Of a DNA stretch of 64,000 nucleotides, positions 49,517 through 58,687 are shown piece after piece (position 1 is the first letter of the stretch; every line of letters begins with the position of its first letter). This DNA is from Hyphomicrobiales bacterium (lineage in GTDB: Bacteria; Pseudomonadota; Alphaproteobacteria; Rhizobiales; Rhizobiaceae): positions 1 to 64,000 of the forward strand of contig UBUL01000029.1 of assembly GCA_900468625.1 (NCBI GenBank), read 5' to 3'. The notes below the pieces were generated by a model. That model was not told the origin of the DNA. It ran no database searches and saw nothing but the letters and a program-made list of their open reading frames with translations. Both the position numbers and the translations under genes were made by a program.

Positions 49517-51109
49517 ATGCGCAATTTCGAAACTCCCGGAAGATCGATCGCCGTCGGGCGCAATGGGATGGCGGCGACATCCCATCCGATGGCGACCATG
49601 ACTGCGATCGAGATACTGAAGAGCGGTGGCAAGGCCATTGATGCCGCCGTCGGAGCCTGCGCCGTCCAGTGTGTGGTGGAGGCTGGGTCCACCGGCGTGG
49701 GTGGTGATTGCTTTGCACTGCTGACGGCAAACGGCAGCGATCAGGTCGTGGCCTATAACGGCTCGGGACGGACGCCTGCTGCGGCGAAATACGAATGGTA
49801 TAGGGATAACGGCATTACCGCCATCGACCGGTCATCGCCCCATGCCGTGACAATTCCGGGCGCGGTGGAGGCATGGACACGCCTCGTCGCCGACCACGGC
49901 AGGATGCCGATCGCGGAGATACTTGCCCCTGCAATCGCACTGGCACGAGACGGCTATGGGATCACCCCGAGGGTGGCAGCCGACATTTCAAACCAGCGAG
50001 ACTTGCTTTTACGTGATCCGTCGACCCGTCGCATCTTTTTGGCCGACGATCAGGTTCCCCCTGTCGGATCGGTTCAACGTCAGCCTGAGCTTGCACAGAC
50101 GCTGGAAGCGATCGCAATTTCGGGTCGTGACGGGTTCTATCGCGGCCCGGTCGCCGAGGACATGCTGGCCAAGCTGACGTCGCTGGGCGGTTTGCATACG
50201 GTGGAGGACTTTGCCTCCGCCTCCGGCGAATATGTAAAACCAATCAGTGCGACCTACCGGGGATTGACCGTCCACGAATGCCCGCCCAACGGGCAAGGCA
50301 TCATCGCGCTCATGATCTTGAAAATTCTGGAGCGGTTCGAGCGCAAAGGCGATCCGCTGAGCGCTGATAATTTGCACATCGAGGTGGAGGCAACGAGGCT
50401 TGCCTATGCGGCACGCGATCGATGGCTGGCCGGGTCGGAAACGTCGGTTGTCCCGGTTGAATACCTTTTGTCCGATCGGTTTATTGACAGTCTTGCTGCC
50501 AAAATAGATCTGGAGAAAGCCGTCGATGCCGGAGCGATTATCGACGGTGTCGAACATTCGGATACCGTTTACATTTCGGTGGTTGATAAGGACCGAAATG
50601 TCGCGAGCTTCATCAATTCGATCTTCCATCCCTACGGAAGCGGCCTGATGGCTCCGAAGTCGGGCGTCTTGTTTCACAATCGCGGCCAGAGTTTCGTCAT
50701 GAAAGAGGGTCATCCGAACGCGATAGGTCCGCGCAAAAGACCGATGCACACAATCATTCCGGGACTGGTGACGCGCGCTGGAAAATCCGTGCTCTCATTC
50801 GGCGTTATGGGAGGGCATTACCAGGCAATGGGTCACGCCCACTTCCTTTCCAAGCTTTTTGACTACGATCTCGATATCCAAAGTGCAATCGATCTTCCGC
50901 GCTTGTTCCCGCTTCCGGGCACGGCCACGGTCGAGACGGAGGCGCTGCTTCGCGCGACAATCGGTAACGAGCTGGAGGCCCGCGGTTTTAAGGTTGTCGC
51001 ACCGAAATGGGCGATCGGCGGGGCGCAGGCGATCTGGATCGACGATCAAAACGACACCTTGCTGGGCGCTTCCGATCATAGAAAAGACGGTTTTGCCCTC
51101 GGCTACTGA
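49517..51109 (+). CDS. gamma-glutamyltransferase-family Ntn hydrolase without signal peptide
   Basis: A 530-residue protein of the GGT fold. The autoprocessing nucleophile is Thr350 in S-D-T-V-Y-I-S-V, and N-S-I-F-H-P-Y-G-S-G and G-V-M-G-G-H-Y-Q-A-M-G-H are family motifs. Unlike classical GGT it has no export signal: the N-terminus (M-R-N-F-E-T-P-G-R-S) is polar. It is therefore probably cytosolic and may act on a gamma-glutamylated intermediate rather than on periplasmic glutathione. In E. coli-type polyamine catabolism a gamma-Glu-GABA hydrolase has such a role. The ATG at 49517 follows the aminotransferase stop by 13 bases. Confidence 0.88.
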   Translation: MRNFETPGRSIAVGRNGMAATSHPMATMTAIEILKSGGKAIDAAVGACAVQCVVEAGSTGVGGDCFALLTANGSDQVVAYNGSGRTPAAAKYEWYRDNGITAIDRSSPHAVTIPGAVEAWTRLVADHGRMPIAEILAPAIALARDGYGITPRVAADISNQRDLLLRDPSTRRIFLADDQVPPVGSVQRQPELAQTLEAIAISGRDGFYRGPVAEDMLAKLTSLGGLHTVEDFASASGEYVKPISATYRGLTVHECPPNGQGIIALMILKILERFERKGDPLSADNLHIEVEATRLAYAARDRWLAGSETSVVPVEYLLSDRFIDSLAAKIDLEKAVDAGAIIDGVEHSDTVYISVVDKDRNVASFINSIFHPYGSGLMAPKSGVLFHNRGQSFVMKEGHPNAIGPRKRPMHTIIPGLVTRAGKSVLSFGVMGGHYQAMGHAHFLSKLFDYDLDIQSAIDLPRLFPLPGTATVETEALLRATIGNELEARGFKVVAPKWAIGGAQAIWIDDQNDTLLGASDHRKDGFALGY

Positions 51110-51128
51110 TAAAAAGGATGGAACTGAA

Positions 51129-52562
51129 ATGTCCGAGTATCCGAACACGAGGCTCTATATAAACGGCATCTGGCGCGATGGCTCCAATGAGCAGCTACCT
51201 GTCGTAAATCCGGCGTCGAGCGAGGTCATCGGCAACGTCTCGAATGCCAGCAACGATGATCTCGACGAAGCACTTGCCGCGGCATCGGCCGGGTTCCAGC
51301 AATGGCGTCAGATCAGCGCGTTCGCGCGGGCGAGACTCCTTCGCAAGGCGGCTGAAATTCTGCGTGGGCGCTCGGCTGCGATCGCGAGGACGATGACGCT
51401 GGAACAGGGTAAGCCATTGGCGGAGTCCCTGGGGGAAACCTTGAGTGCGGCCGACATCATCGACTGGTTTGCCGAGGAAGCCCGTCGCGCCTACGGCCGT
51501 TTGATTCCTCCAAGGGCGATGAATGTCAGACAGATGGTCGTAAAGGAGCCGGTCGGCCCGGTGGCCGCCTTCAGTCCGTGGAATTTCCCATTGAACCAGG
51601 CTGTGCGCAAGGTGTCGGCAGCTCTTGCTGCCGGCTGTTCGATCATCTTGAAGGGACCTGAAGAGACGCCGGCGAGTTGCGCTGAGCTTGTTCGCGCATT
51701 CGCTGACGCAGGCCTGCCGGCCGGCGTCCTCAATCTTGTCTTCGGCATACCGGCAGAGATCTCGCGCTACCTCATTCCGCACCCGGTGATCCGCAAAATC
51801 TCCTTCACGGGATCGACGGCGGTCGGAAAACAGCTCGCCTCGCTCGCGGGTGCCCATATGAAGCGCGTGACGATGGAGTTGGGCGGGCACGCACCGGCCA
51901 TTGTGTTCGACGATGCGGATGTCGATCTGGCCGTTCGGATATTGAGCGGTGCAAAGTTTCGAAATGCCGGGCAGGTCTGCGTGGCGCCAACGCGCTTTCT
52001 CGTTCAGCAGAGCGTTTATGGGAAATTTCTGGAAGGCTTTGTGAAGGCGGCCGAAGCGATAAAGGTGGGCGACGGTTTGATGGACGGCGTGAACATGGGT
52101 CCGCTTGCCAACGCCCGTCGCGTCGAGGCCATGGAAGCCTTGACAGCGGACGCCGTGTCTCGTGGAGCAAGCATTGCGAGCGGCGGCAAGAGGCTCGGAA
52201 ATCGGGGAAATTTCTTCCAGCCGACTATTCTGACGGGTGTTCCGCAGGACGCGCGCATTGCGAATGAGGAGCCTTTCGGTCCCATCGCGTTGGTCAGCGC
52301 ATTTGCGGATTACGATGCGGCCATCTTAGAGACGAACCGACTGCCCTACGGACTTGCCGCCTATGCCTATACGAAATCCGCCAAGACAAGCGCCGCGCTC
52401 GCCCGCGATATTGAAAGCGGGATGCTGTCTATCAATCACCACGGACTGGCGCTGCCAGAGTTGCCTTTCGGCGGCGTGAAAGACTCCGGTTACGGCTCGG
52501 AAGGCGGCACCGAGGCGATGGAAAGCTACTTCAATATAAAGCTTGTGACCGAAGCGACATAG
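51129..52562 (+). CDS. NAD(P)-dependent semialdehyde dehydrogenase (succinate-semialdehyde dehydrogenase group)
   Basis: A 477-residue aldehyde dehydrogenase. Catalytic Cys284 (G-Q-V-C-V) and general-base Glu250 (M-E-L-G-G) are present, with Asn152 in P-W-N-F-P and Lys175. The nearest family by overall look is succinate-semialdehyde or amino-aldehyde dehydrogenase. It follows the GGT gene by 19 bases; its ATG has an AAAAGGATGGAAC site. It should oxidise the semialdehyde from the aminotransferase (or, in the alternative, the semialdehyde made by the phospholyase at 53692). A 270-base upstream in-frame extension overlaps the GGT gene and is rejected. Confidence 0.92.
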   Translation: MSEYPNTRLYINGIWRDGSNEQLPVVNPASSEVIGNVSNASNDDLDEALAAASAGFQQWRQISAFARARLLRKAAEILRGRSAAIARTMTLEQGKPLAESLGETLSAADIIDWFAEEARRAYGRLIPPRAMNVRQMVVKEPVGPVAAFSPWNFPLNQAVRKVSAALAAGCSIILKGPEETPASCAELVRAFADAGLPAGVLNLVFGIPAEISRYLIPHPVIRKISFTGSTAVGKQLASLAGAHMKRVTMELGGHAPAIVFDDADVDLAVRILSGAKFRNAGQVCVAPTRFLVQQSVYGKFLEGFVKAAEAIKVGDGLMDGVNMGPLANARRVEAMEALTADAVSRGASIASGGKRLGNRGNFFQPTILTGVPQDARIANEEPFGPIALVSAFADYDAAILETNRLPYGLAAYAYTKSAKTSAALARDIESGMLSINHHGLALPELPFGGVKDSGYGSEGGTEAMESYFNIKLVTEAT

Positions 52563-52630
52563 TTCGATTTTTGCCCTCAGAAGGCTTGGGAAATTTCAAG
52601 AGACGGACCCAAAAAGGGTGGGACGGTACA

Positions 52631-53695
52631 ATGTCGGCCATGCAAAAAAATTCCAAAACTGGTGTGCTCGGCGCCGAACTGGAAACTGCTTCTGTCCCCG
52701 TGTCCTGTGATCAGGCTCAGCAAATAGCGTGCGACCATTATGGCCTTTCTGGTCGCGCAACATGGCTGTGGGGCGAGAAGGACAGTAATTTTCGCCTGAT
52801 GCTCGAGGACGGCACGGCCTATCTTCTGAAAATTCTCAATCCGGCTGAGGATCCTCTCGTTACCTCGATGCACAGTTTGGCGCTCTTGCATGTGGAGGAG
52901 GTGGATCCGGGGATTCCGACCCAGCGTGTCATTCTCACCCGTGACGGTGCAGCGGATTTTCGCTTCGTGGCGGACGACGGCACCGAACGCGGCGTCCGCA
53001 TGGTCACGTTCGCGCCTGGCGTTGCACAACGGACCGCGCCACAGTCTCCTTTGCAGCGCCGGCGGGTTGGCGCAATGCTCGGGCGTTTGCAAAAAGCCTT
53101 GAAGAGCTTTTCACATGAAGCCGCATCCCATCGCATCACCTGGGATTTGAAACATGCGGCAGGTATGCGCGAAGTCCTGCCGACATTTGACGATGTTCAT
53201 CAGCGAACACGCCTCGAAAACGCGATCGAAGAGTTCGAGACGGCGATTGTGCCGATCATGAATACGTTGGATGCCCAAGTCATCCACAACGACTTCAACA
53301 TGGAAAACATCCTTGTCGATACGACAGCGCCGGATACAATCACCGGCATCATCGATTTTGGCGATATGGTGCACGCTCCCAAGCTTTTCGACGTGGGTGT
53401 GGCTGCTGCCTATCAGATCGGGGATGAACCTGACCCGATAACGCCGATGTGCGATCTTATCGCGGGATATCGCAGCGAATGTTCCCTGTCCGATGCCGAA
53501 ATCCCCTTGATCTACAAGGCAGCGGTCATGCGGTTGGTGATGCGGCTTTGTATTCCGAGATGGCGCGCACGGCTGTTCCCCGAGCACGCTCAACGCTTGA
53601 CCACACAAAGTGCAGGTGTTTGGGCGCAATTGGCGCGCCTTGATGCAATTCCAAGAACCGTCGCTATCGAAAGACTGCGCGGAGCCAATCGGTGA
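52631..53695 (+). CDS. aminoglycoside-phosphotransferase-fold kinase, hydroxylysine kinase (HYKK)-like
   Basis: A 354-residue small-molecule kinase of the APH/choline-kinase fold. A nucleotide-binding Lys is in Y-L-L-K-I-L-N near residue 67, the catalytic loop is H-N-D-F-N-M-E-N (Asp221, Asn225) and the Mg-binding I-I-D-F-G-D follows (Asp242). Human HYKK phosphorylates 5-hydroxylysine and is paired with phospholyase PHYKPL. Here the next gene is an AGXT2L-type phospholyase that overlaps it by four bases, so coupled phosphorylation and elimination is likely. It is not expected to confer antibiotic resistance. The ATG at 52631 lies within the operon. Confidence 0.85.
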   Translation: MSAMQKNSKTGVLGAELETASVPVSCDQAQQIACDHYGLSGRATWLWGEKDSNFRLMLEDGTAYLLKILNPAEDPLVTSMHSLALLHVEEVDPGIPTQRVILTRDGAADFRFVADDGTERGVRMVTFAPGVAQRTAPQSPLQRRRVGAMLGRLQKALKSFSHEAASHRITWDLKHAAGMREVLPTFDDVHQRTRLENAIEEFETAIVPIMNTLDAQVIHNDFNMENILVDTTAPDTITGIIDFGDMVHAPKLFDVGVAAAYQIGDEPDPITPMCDLIAGYRSECSLSDAEIPLIYKAAVMRLVMRLCIPRWRARLFPEHAQRLTTQSAGVWAQLARLDAIPRTVAIERLRGANR

Positions 53696-55062
53696 CCGAA
53701 AGCATGAGAAAAACCGTTTCCCACAAACCGAGCGCATCAATGGTCAACGGCTTCGACCCGGCGCGGCTCGCTAGCCTGCCGGAACGAGAGCGAAAGATGA
53801 TCGAGCGCCGACAGACGTTACTCGGACCGTCATATCGGCTCTTCTATGAAAATCCGGTCCATATCACAAAGGCCAAGGGCGTATGGCTGTATGGACCGGA
53901 CGGAGAAGCCTATCTCGACGCCTATAACAACGTGCCGTCGGTCGGTCATTGCCACCCGCACGTTGTGGAGGCAATAAGTTGCCAGGCGTCGCAACTCAAT
54001 ACGCATACACGTTATCTGAACGAGCAAATCCTCTCCTACTCGGAAAGGCTTTTGGCGACATTTCCGGCCGAACTCGACCGTGTGATGTACACCTGCACCG
54101 GAAGTGAAGCGGTCGATCTGGCCCTGCGGCTTGCACGCCATTATACAAGTGGCACCGGTATCATCATTACGGAGAACGCCTATCATGGCGTTACGGCCTC
54201 GGCGGCGGAAATCTCGCCGCTGCTTGGAGATAGCGTACCCCTTGGCCAGCATGTCCTGACGGTGCCGGCGCCAGATACCTATCGCGCCAATGGTCTCGAT
54301 GTGGGTGCGGCATTGGCGGAAGACGTCGCTAAAGCGATTGTCCATATGCGCCGCCGGGGTATCACGCCAGCCGCCTTTATCGCCGACAGCATCTTTTCCT
54401 CGGATGGCGTTTTTGCCGATCCGCCCGGTCTCCTCAAACCCGTCGTTGATGTTTTGAAGAAAGCTGGCGTACTTTATATCGCCGACGAGGTGCAGCCCGG
54501 CTTCGGGCGAATAGGCACAAACATGTGGGGTTTCGCGCGTTACGAAGTCATCCCCGACATTGTCGTAGTCGGCAAGCCGATGGGCAATGGAGTGCCGATC
54601 GCAGCGGCCATTATGAAGTCGGACATCCAGGAGTGTTTCGGCCGGGATATACGTTACTTCAACACCTTTGGTGCCAACAACGTTTCTTTGGCTGCTGCGT
54701 CGGCTGTACTTGACGTTATCGAGAACGAAAACCTTATGCAAAACGCGCACAAGACAGGGGATTACCTGCGCGCGGGAATGAACAGCTTGAAAGACACGTT
54801 CGCTTCGATCGGTGATGTCAGAGGCAGCGGTCTGTTTCTAGGATTGGAGTTTGTACGCAACCACGACAGCCGCGAACCAGATAGCGCCCTCGCGCTGAAG
54901 GTGGTTGGTAAGCTTCGCAATCGGCGCGTGTTGATAAGCGCCTCGGGACTAAATGGTAATGTTCTCAAAATTCGCCCGCCACTCCCTTTCTCTTGCGAAA
55001 ATGCAGATATGCTGCTCAGCGCACTGCAGGATGCTCTTGTCGATATGGAACGCACGGAGTGA
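53692..55062 (+). CDS. AGXT2L-type PLP-dependent phospholyase (class III aminotransferase fold)
   Basis: A 456-residue fold-type I PLP protein with Lys295 (V-G-K-P-M-G-N-G) and Asp265 (I-A-D-E-V-Q). G-H-C-H-P near residue 85, Y-F-N-T-F-G-A-N-N, V-L-D-V-I-E-N-E-N and L-K-I-R-P-P are the features of human AGXT2L1/AGXT2L2. Those are ethanolamine-phosphate and 5-phosphohydroxylysine phospholyases, not aminotransferases; they release phosphate and ammonia to give an aldehyde. The GTG overlaps the kinase stop (GTGA), with GGAGCC upstream; an ATG at 53704 is an alternative. The expected product is a semialdehyde that the dehydrogenase at 51129 could oxidise. It is the last gene of the operon. Confidence 0.88.
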   Translation: MTESMRKTVSHKPSASMVNGFDPARLASLPERERKMIERRQTLLGPSYRLFYENPVHITKAKGVWLYGPDGEAYLDAYNNVPSVGHCHPHVVEAISCQASQLNTHTRYLNEQILSYSERLLATFPAELDRVMYTCTGSEAVDLALRLARHYTSGTGIIITENAYHGVTASAAEISPLLGDSVPLGQHVLTVPAPDTYRANGLDVGAALAEDVAKAIVHMRRRGITPAAFIADSIFSSDGVFADPPGLLKPVVDVLKKAGVLYIADEVQPGFGRIGTNMWGFARYEVIPDIVVVGKPMGNGVPIAAAIMKSDIQECFGRDIRYFNTFGANNVSLAAASAVLDVIENENLMQNAHKTGDYLRAGMNSLKDTFASIGDVRGSGLFLGLEFVRNHDSREPDSALALKVVGKLRNRRVLISASGLNGNVLKIRPPLPFSCENADMLLSALQDALVDMERTE

Positions 55063-55400
55063 GTTGGCAGCTTTCGAAGAGCCTTATTCGTGCTTCCTGA
55101 AGGGCAAGGTACAGGAGTTGGTGACGCCCCTGCCATCGCTCCCGATTTCCTGAATTGCGGAACGAATGTCATCTCTTTTCACTCAGGCTCAATTCAAAGT
55201 TCCGAAAAGTGATGCAGTCAAATTGCGATCAATATTGCAAATGACTTCCCTGTCCGGGATATGACGATCGCGTTCAGGCTGTTCGCCATGCATGGCTGCC
55301 TGCGGGCCGTCGGTTTTCCCGTGACAGTGAATTTTGCAACAATATATGGTCAATATCGTTCCAAATCGCGCCTGCGCAATCACACCTCGCGGATCATGAA
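55063..55400. other. intergenic stretch upstream of the MocR gene with candidate direct repeats
   Basis: 338 bases with no recognisable gene. Two similarly oriented motifs, TCAATATTG at 55229-55237 and TCAATATCG at 55350-55358, precede the MocR ATG at 55401. MocR/PdxR-type regulators commonly bind direct repeats near their own promoters, so these are weak operator candidates. No terminator was convincing after the phospholyase gene. Confidence 0.35.
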
Positions 55401-56804
55401 ATGAAAGACTGGCATCCTGACCTTACGCGCTCTTCCAGCCCCCGTTATATGGCTATTGCCGATCTAATCGAAATGGATCTGAGAAACGGCGTGCTGGCGG
55501 TGGGCGACCGTTTGCCGCCGCAAAGGGAGATGGCCAAGCGGCTGAACATCGATTTCACCACCGTCGCTCGCGGTTATGCCGAGGCGCAGAAGCGCGGCCT
55601 GGTGGATTCGCACGTCGGCAGGGGCACCTTCGTCACCGGCGGACAGGATCGCGAAGATCGTGGTTTCTTATTCGATGCCGCGCCCGATCCGCGCCGTGCC
55701 TCGGAGGTGGACTTGTCGATGAACCTCCCACCCGAGCCTGATGATCCGAAGCTGATCGCCCGCATGCGCGAAGGCATGTCTGCTGTGGCAATCAATCTCG
55801 TTCCGTTGCTGCGATACCAGGGCTTCGGCGGATCCGGCATGGACAAGGATGCCGCCGCTGCCTGGCTCAGCCGCCGCGGTCTGATGCCTCCGCAGGAGCG
55901 GATCTTCGTCACACCGGGCGCGCATCCCGCGCTGCTGGCGATTTTCGGCCTTCTTGCAAAGCCTGGCGAAACCGTATTGTCGGAAATCATCACCTATCCC
56001 GGCATGCGCTCAATCGCTGCCCAACTGCGCCTCAATCTTTCCGGTTTGCCAATGGACGATGAGGGCATATTGCCCGATGCCTTTGCCGAGGCTTGCGAGC
56101 GGCTGCGGCCGAAGGCGCTCTACCTCAATCCAACGCTGCAGAACCCGTTGACGCTGACCATTCCCGAAAAGCGCCGCGAGGAAATCGCCGCCGTGGCCCG
56201 CAAATATCATGTGCCCATTATTGAAGACGATGCCTACGGCTTCATTCCCTTGCACGGGCCGCCGCCGCTTGCGGCCATCGCACCTGATTTGACATGGCAT
56301 ATTGGCGGTCTTGCAAAATGCATCGGTGCCGGCCTGCGCCTTGCCTATGTGGTTGCTCCAGACAGCAAGGCAATCTGGCCCTTTGTCAGCGCCATGCGCA
56401 CAAACAATGTCATGGCCTCGCCAATGACGGTCGCGCTCGCCACTTGCTGGATCGAGGACGGCACGGCGGACTCGATTCTGCGCTTCATTCGCGCGGAGGC
56501 GGCTGCCCGTCAGCAGATGGTGGCTGGTATTCTGCCCAAGGGCAGCTACAAGGCCGATCCAATCAGCTTCAACATCTGGATGCCGCTGACCAACGGCTGG
56601 ACCCGCTCGACCTTCAGCAGTCACATGCGTTCCTCCGGCATCGGCGTCGTGGCAAGCGACGCCTTCACCGTCGATGGTGCGGCCCCTGAGGCCGTACGCA
56701 TCTGCCTTGGCGGGCCGATCGGCCGCGAACGACTGCAAGGCGCGCTGGACTTCATGGCACATGCACTGGAAGGCCCGCCGGAAATGTCGGCCTCGTTCTT
56801 CTAG
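55401..56804 (+). CDS. MocR/PdxR-type GntR-aminotransferase fusion regulator
   Basis: A 467-residue regulator: an N-terminal GntR winged helix (residues 10-80, L-P-P-Q-R-E-M-A-K-R-L, then G-R-G-T-F-V) joined to a fold-type I aminotransferase domain (about 105-455) with PLP Lys306 (G-G-L-A-K-C-I), Asp277-Asp278 in I-I-E-D-D-A-Y-G and Asn-243-P. MocR proteins bind PLP and often an amino acid ligand and activate or repress nearby genes. It lies just downstream of a catabolic operon on the same strand but 338 bases away. It may control that operon, itself or remote genes; it is not a normal aminotransferase. Confidence 0.9.
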   Translation: MKDWHPDLTRSSSPRYMAIADLIEMDLRNGVLAVGDRLPPQREMAKRLNIDFTTVARGYAEAQKRGLVDSHVGRGTFVTGGQDREDRGFLFDAAPDPRRASEVDLSMNLPPEPDDPKLIARMREGMSAVAINLVPLLRYQGFGGSGMDKDAAAAWLSRRGLMPPQERIFVTPGAHPALLAIFGLLAKPGETVLSEIITYPGMRSIAAQLRLNLSGLPMDDEGILPDAFAEACERLRPKALYLNPTLQNPLTLTIPEKRREEIAAVARKYHVPIIEDDAYGFIPLHGPPPLAAIAPDLTWHIGGLAKCIGAGLRLAYVVAPDSKAIWPFVSAMRTNNVMASPMTVALATCWIEDGTADSILRFIRAEAAARQQMVAGILPKGSYKADPISFNIWMPLTNGWTRSTFSSHMRSSGIGVVASDAFTVDGAAPEAVRICLGGPIGRERLQGALDFMAHALEGPPEMSASFF

Positions 56805-57133
56805 ATGCCTTTGGACGTGATCTCTACAATCGTTCTTTAAGGCCATGCGACTTTCGCAGTGCCATGCAGAATACGACGAACCGAGGGTGTTTGCGGCTCA
56901 GATGTCTCGCTCGTGCATGAGGGCCGTTGGCGGCAACTCTTGAACGGATTGATTCAAGACTGGACATGCTCGCTTGAAAGGGCGCTGCAACGACGGGCAC
57001 CCTCAAGAACATAAGCGGAGCTTTCATCCCTGCAGTTCGACGATCAACCGCACTTGTCGTCACGGGAAGAGCCGCATGACGCCGGAAAAAGAACGGTTGG
57101 TCGGCATTGCAGATCAGCATTGGCGATGCGGAA
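56805..57133. other. intergenic stretch between MocR and universal stress protein genes
   Basis: 329 bases at convergent gene ends. A minus-strand frame of 98 codons spans most of it but has no ribosome-binding site, no family motif and an arginine-rich out-of-frame composition. I see no gene, hairpin with T-run or repeat here. Confidence 0.45.
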
Positions 57134-58027
57134 CTAATGTTTCATCATCAAAGGAAGCGTCGTGTGCGCCAGCAAGTGACGGGTCACGCGGCCGAGGAAC
57201 AGTTCGAGGAAATAGCTGTGCTTGAAAGCACCGGTCAGCAGGCAGGTTGCGCCGACGGAACCAGCGAAATCGAGAATGGTTTCGGCAACCGGGCGGTCCT
57301 CAGAGCGGATCGCGACGATGTTGCCTTTCAAGCCGAGTTCAGCGAGGAGCTCTCGCGCCGTTTGCTGATAGCGGCCGCCCGCCTTGTCGTTGACGCAGAG
57401 CACCGTTATCTGTCCGGCCGCAGCCAGCCAGCGCCTTGCCGCCACGACAGCGCCGTGCGCGTAAGGATGTGGTTTCCAGCCGATCAGCATATGCCGCACG
57501 AGGTCGCCAGCATATTCGTTCGGGGGAGGCACGAGCACGAGTTTGCGCTCATTGAACAGCAGGTCATGAAACGCATCGCGGGTGTCCATATTTCCATCAC
57601 ATGCGGTGACCACAAGCGCTGTCTCGCGACATTCGCCGGAAACGCAACGGTCGATATCGCCACGACAGTCGTCGAGCAGGATTTCCCTGCGGTCGGGCCG
57701 AAGCGTCCTCCATTCCTCAAACAGCCGCTCGACGTGTTCCAAACGCTCCCGCGGCGAGCCTTCGTGCAGCTCGCGCAGCATCTGCAGCTCAAGTTCTTCC
57801 GGCGCCGCAATCATTGCTTTCGGATCCGCCCCGACATGGGCGGCTGCCATGCGTCCTCCAATGGCACGGGATGCATCTTCGGCGATGTCGAGGCAGATCC
57901 GTACGGTTGCCGGGTCGGCCAACAGAGCAAGGACATCCGCCTGCACTGCCGCGCTATGCGCATGCGCCAACAGATCGGGTTGCGCATGCCCGTTCTTCGT
58001 GTCGTCGTTTGAAGGCGCCGTGTTCAC
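57134..58027 (-). CDS. universal stress protein family protein
   Basis: A 297-residue protein with a tandem-like layout: an incomplete N-terminal Usp-like half and a clear C-terminal UspA domain (about 155-297, L-I-G-W-K-P-H-P-Y-A, V-L-C-V-N-D-K-A-G-G, G-A-T-C-L-L-T-G-A-F-K-H-S). The ATP-binding G-2x-G-9x-G pattern is partly replaced. The GTG at 58027, with GGGAGG six bases upstream, is a better start than the ATG at 58060. Tandem Usp genes are frequent members of FNR/FixK regulons in rhizobia. Position beside adk, nirK and FNR boxes suggests microoxic expression, although no box is directly in front of it. Confidence 0.85.
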   Translation of the reverse strand: MNTAPSNDDTKNGHAQPDLLAHAHSAAVQADVLALLADPATVRICLDIAEDASRAIGGRMAAAHVGADPKAMIAAPEELELQMLRELHEGSPRERLEHVERLFEEWRTLRPDRREILLDDCRGDIDRCVSGECRETALVVTACDGNMDTRDAFHDLLFNERKLVLVPPPNEYAGDLVRHMLIGWKPHPYAHGAVVAARRWLAAAGQITVLCVNDKAGGRYQQTARELLAELGLKGNIVAIRSEDRPVAETILDFAGSVGATCLLTGAFKHSYFLELFLGRVTRHLLAHTTLPLMMKH

Positions 58028-58166
58028 GGGGAACCTCCCTTCGCGATGCCGATGCACCATCGCTCGCCTTGGCAGCGGGCTTTATTCTACCCCCGCCATG
58101 GCCGGCCGACAACGCGGGAGAAGCAGGCAAAAATGATAGTCGATCGGGCGGTGACGCGGCGGATGC

Positions 58167-58496
58167 TCATCCTTGGGTGAGATTGGCTTCGCCTGCGTAT
58201 ATCGCGGTCTTACCGTTAAGCCGCCGCCATAAGCGCACGTCCTCGGCCGTAATCCAGAGGGCTCGGGTTTCGCCGAGGCGCTGCAATTTTTCCGAAGCGA
58301 TCGCCAGAAACATCCCCAAGCACTCGGCAAATCGGGCTGCGCCGTCGCGGGGTGGCACGGCGGCGGCAAGGATGCCTCTTCTCGTCACTGTCACCTGGCA
58401 GATCTGCCAGCCGTGCACGCGAAAGACGAACGAGCCGGTCCTGCTGGCTTTATCGAATGCTATCGCATCAGCCGTGTTCCTATTGATTTCGATCAT
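58167..58496 (-). CDS. hypothetical protein, third gene of a coupled small-gene set
   Basis: A 109-residue protein I do not recognise. The ATG at 58496 overlaps the preceding stop in an ATGA junction, which decides this start over an upstream GTG at 58577. It is soluble, with a beta-rich N-terminal half (G-S-F-V-F-R-V-H-G-W-Q-I-C-Q-V-T-V-T) and an amphipathic C-terminal part (E-D-V-R-L-W-R-R-L-N-G-K-T-A-I-Y). A single cysteine, no signal and no membrane segment. It is third in a four-base-overlap series starting at 59094. Confidence 0.68.
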   Translation of the reverse strand: MIEINRNTADAIAFDKASRTGSFVFRVHGWQICQVTVTRRGILAAAVPPRDGAARFAECLGMFLAIASEKLQRLGETRALWITAEDVRLWRRLNGKTAIYAGEANLTQG

Positions 58497-58687
58497 GTGC
58501 GAGCGTGCCGCTCCCGCTTTGTCGACCTCTGGACTATGGATCGGCTTCCATTCTTTTCGCCGGAGGTGAGACGCCACGCGTCAAGAAATGATTCCAGAAT
58601 GGCGCGCTGTTCTCCTCCAATGCCGATGTTTGAACCGAGGAATTCGAGAAGATCAAGATGGCGGCGGCGTGCGAGTTCATCCGTCAT
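58493..58687 (-). CDS. hypothetical protein, second gene of a coupled small-gene set
   Basis: A 64-residue polar protein, helical at the start (M-T-D-E-L-A-R-R-R-H-L-D-L-L-E-F-L) and basic at the end (R-S-T-K-R-E-R-H). Its ATG overlaps the upstream stop by four bases and its TGA overlaps the downstream ATG by four bases. These two junctions argue strongly that it is translated. No known family was recognised. The C-terminus could bind nucleic acid, but this is speculation. Confidence 0.6.
   Translation of the reverse strand: MTDELARRRHLDLLEFLGSNIGIGGEQRAILESFLDAWRLTSGEKNGSRSIVQRSTKRERHART

Noticed and set aside
52631..53695. Aminoglycoside resistance gene
   Set aside because: The fold is shared with many metabolic kinases; the overlap with a phospholyase gene and the operon context favour a catabolic kinase.
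56824..57120. 98-codon minus-strand frame between MocR and the universal stress protein
   Set aside because: Lacks a ribosome-binding site and recognisable motifs, and its composition is typical of a chance frame in GC-rich DNA.
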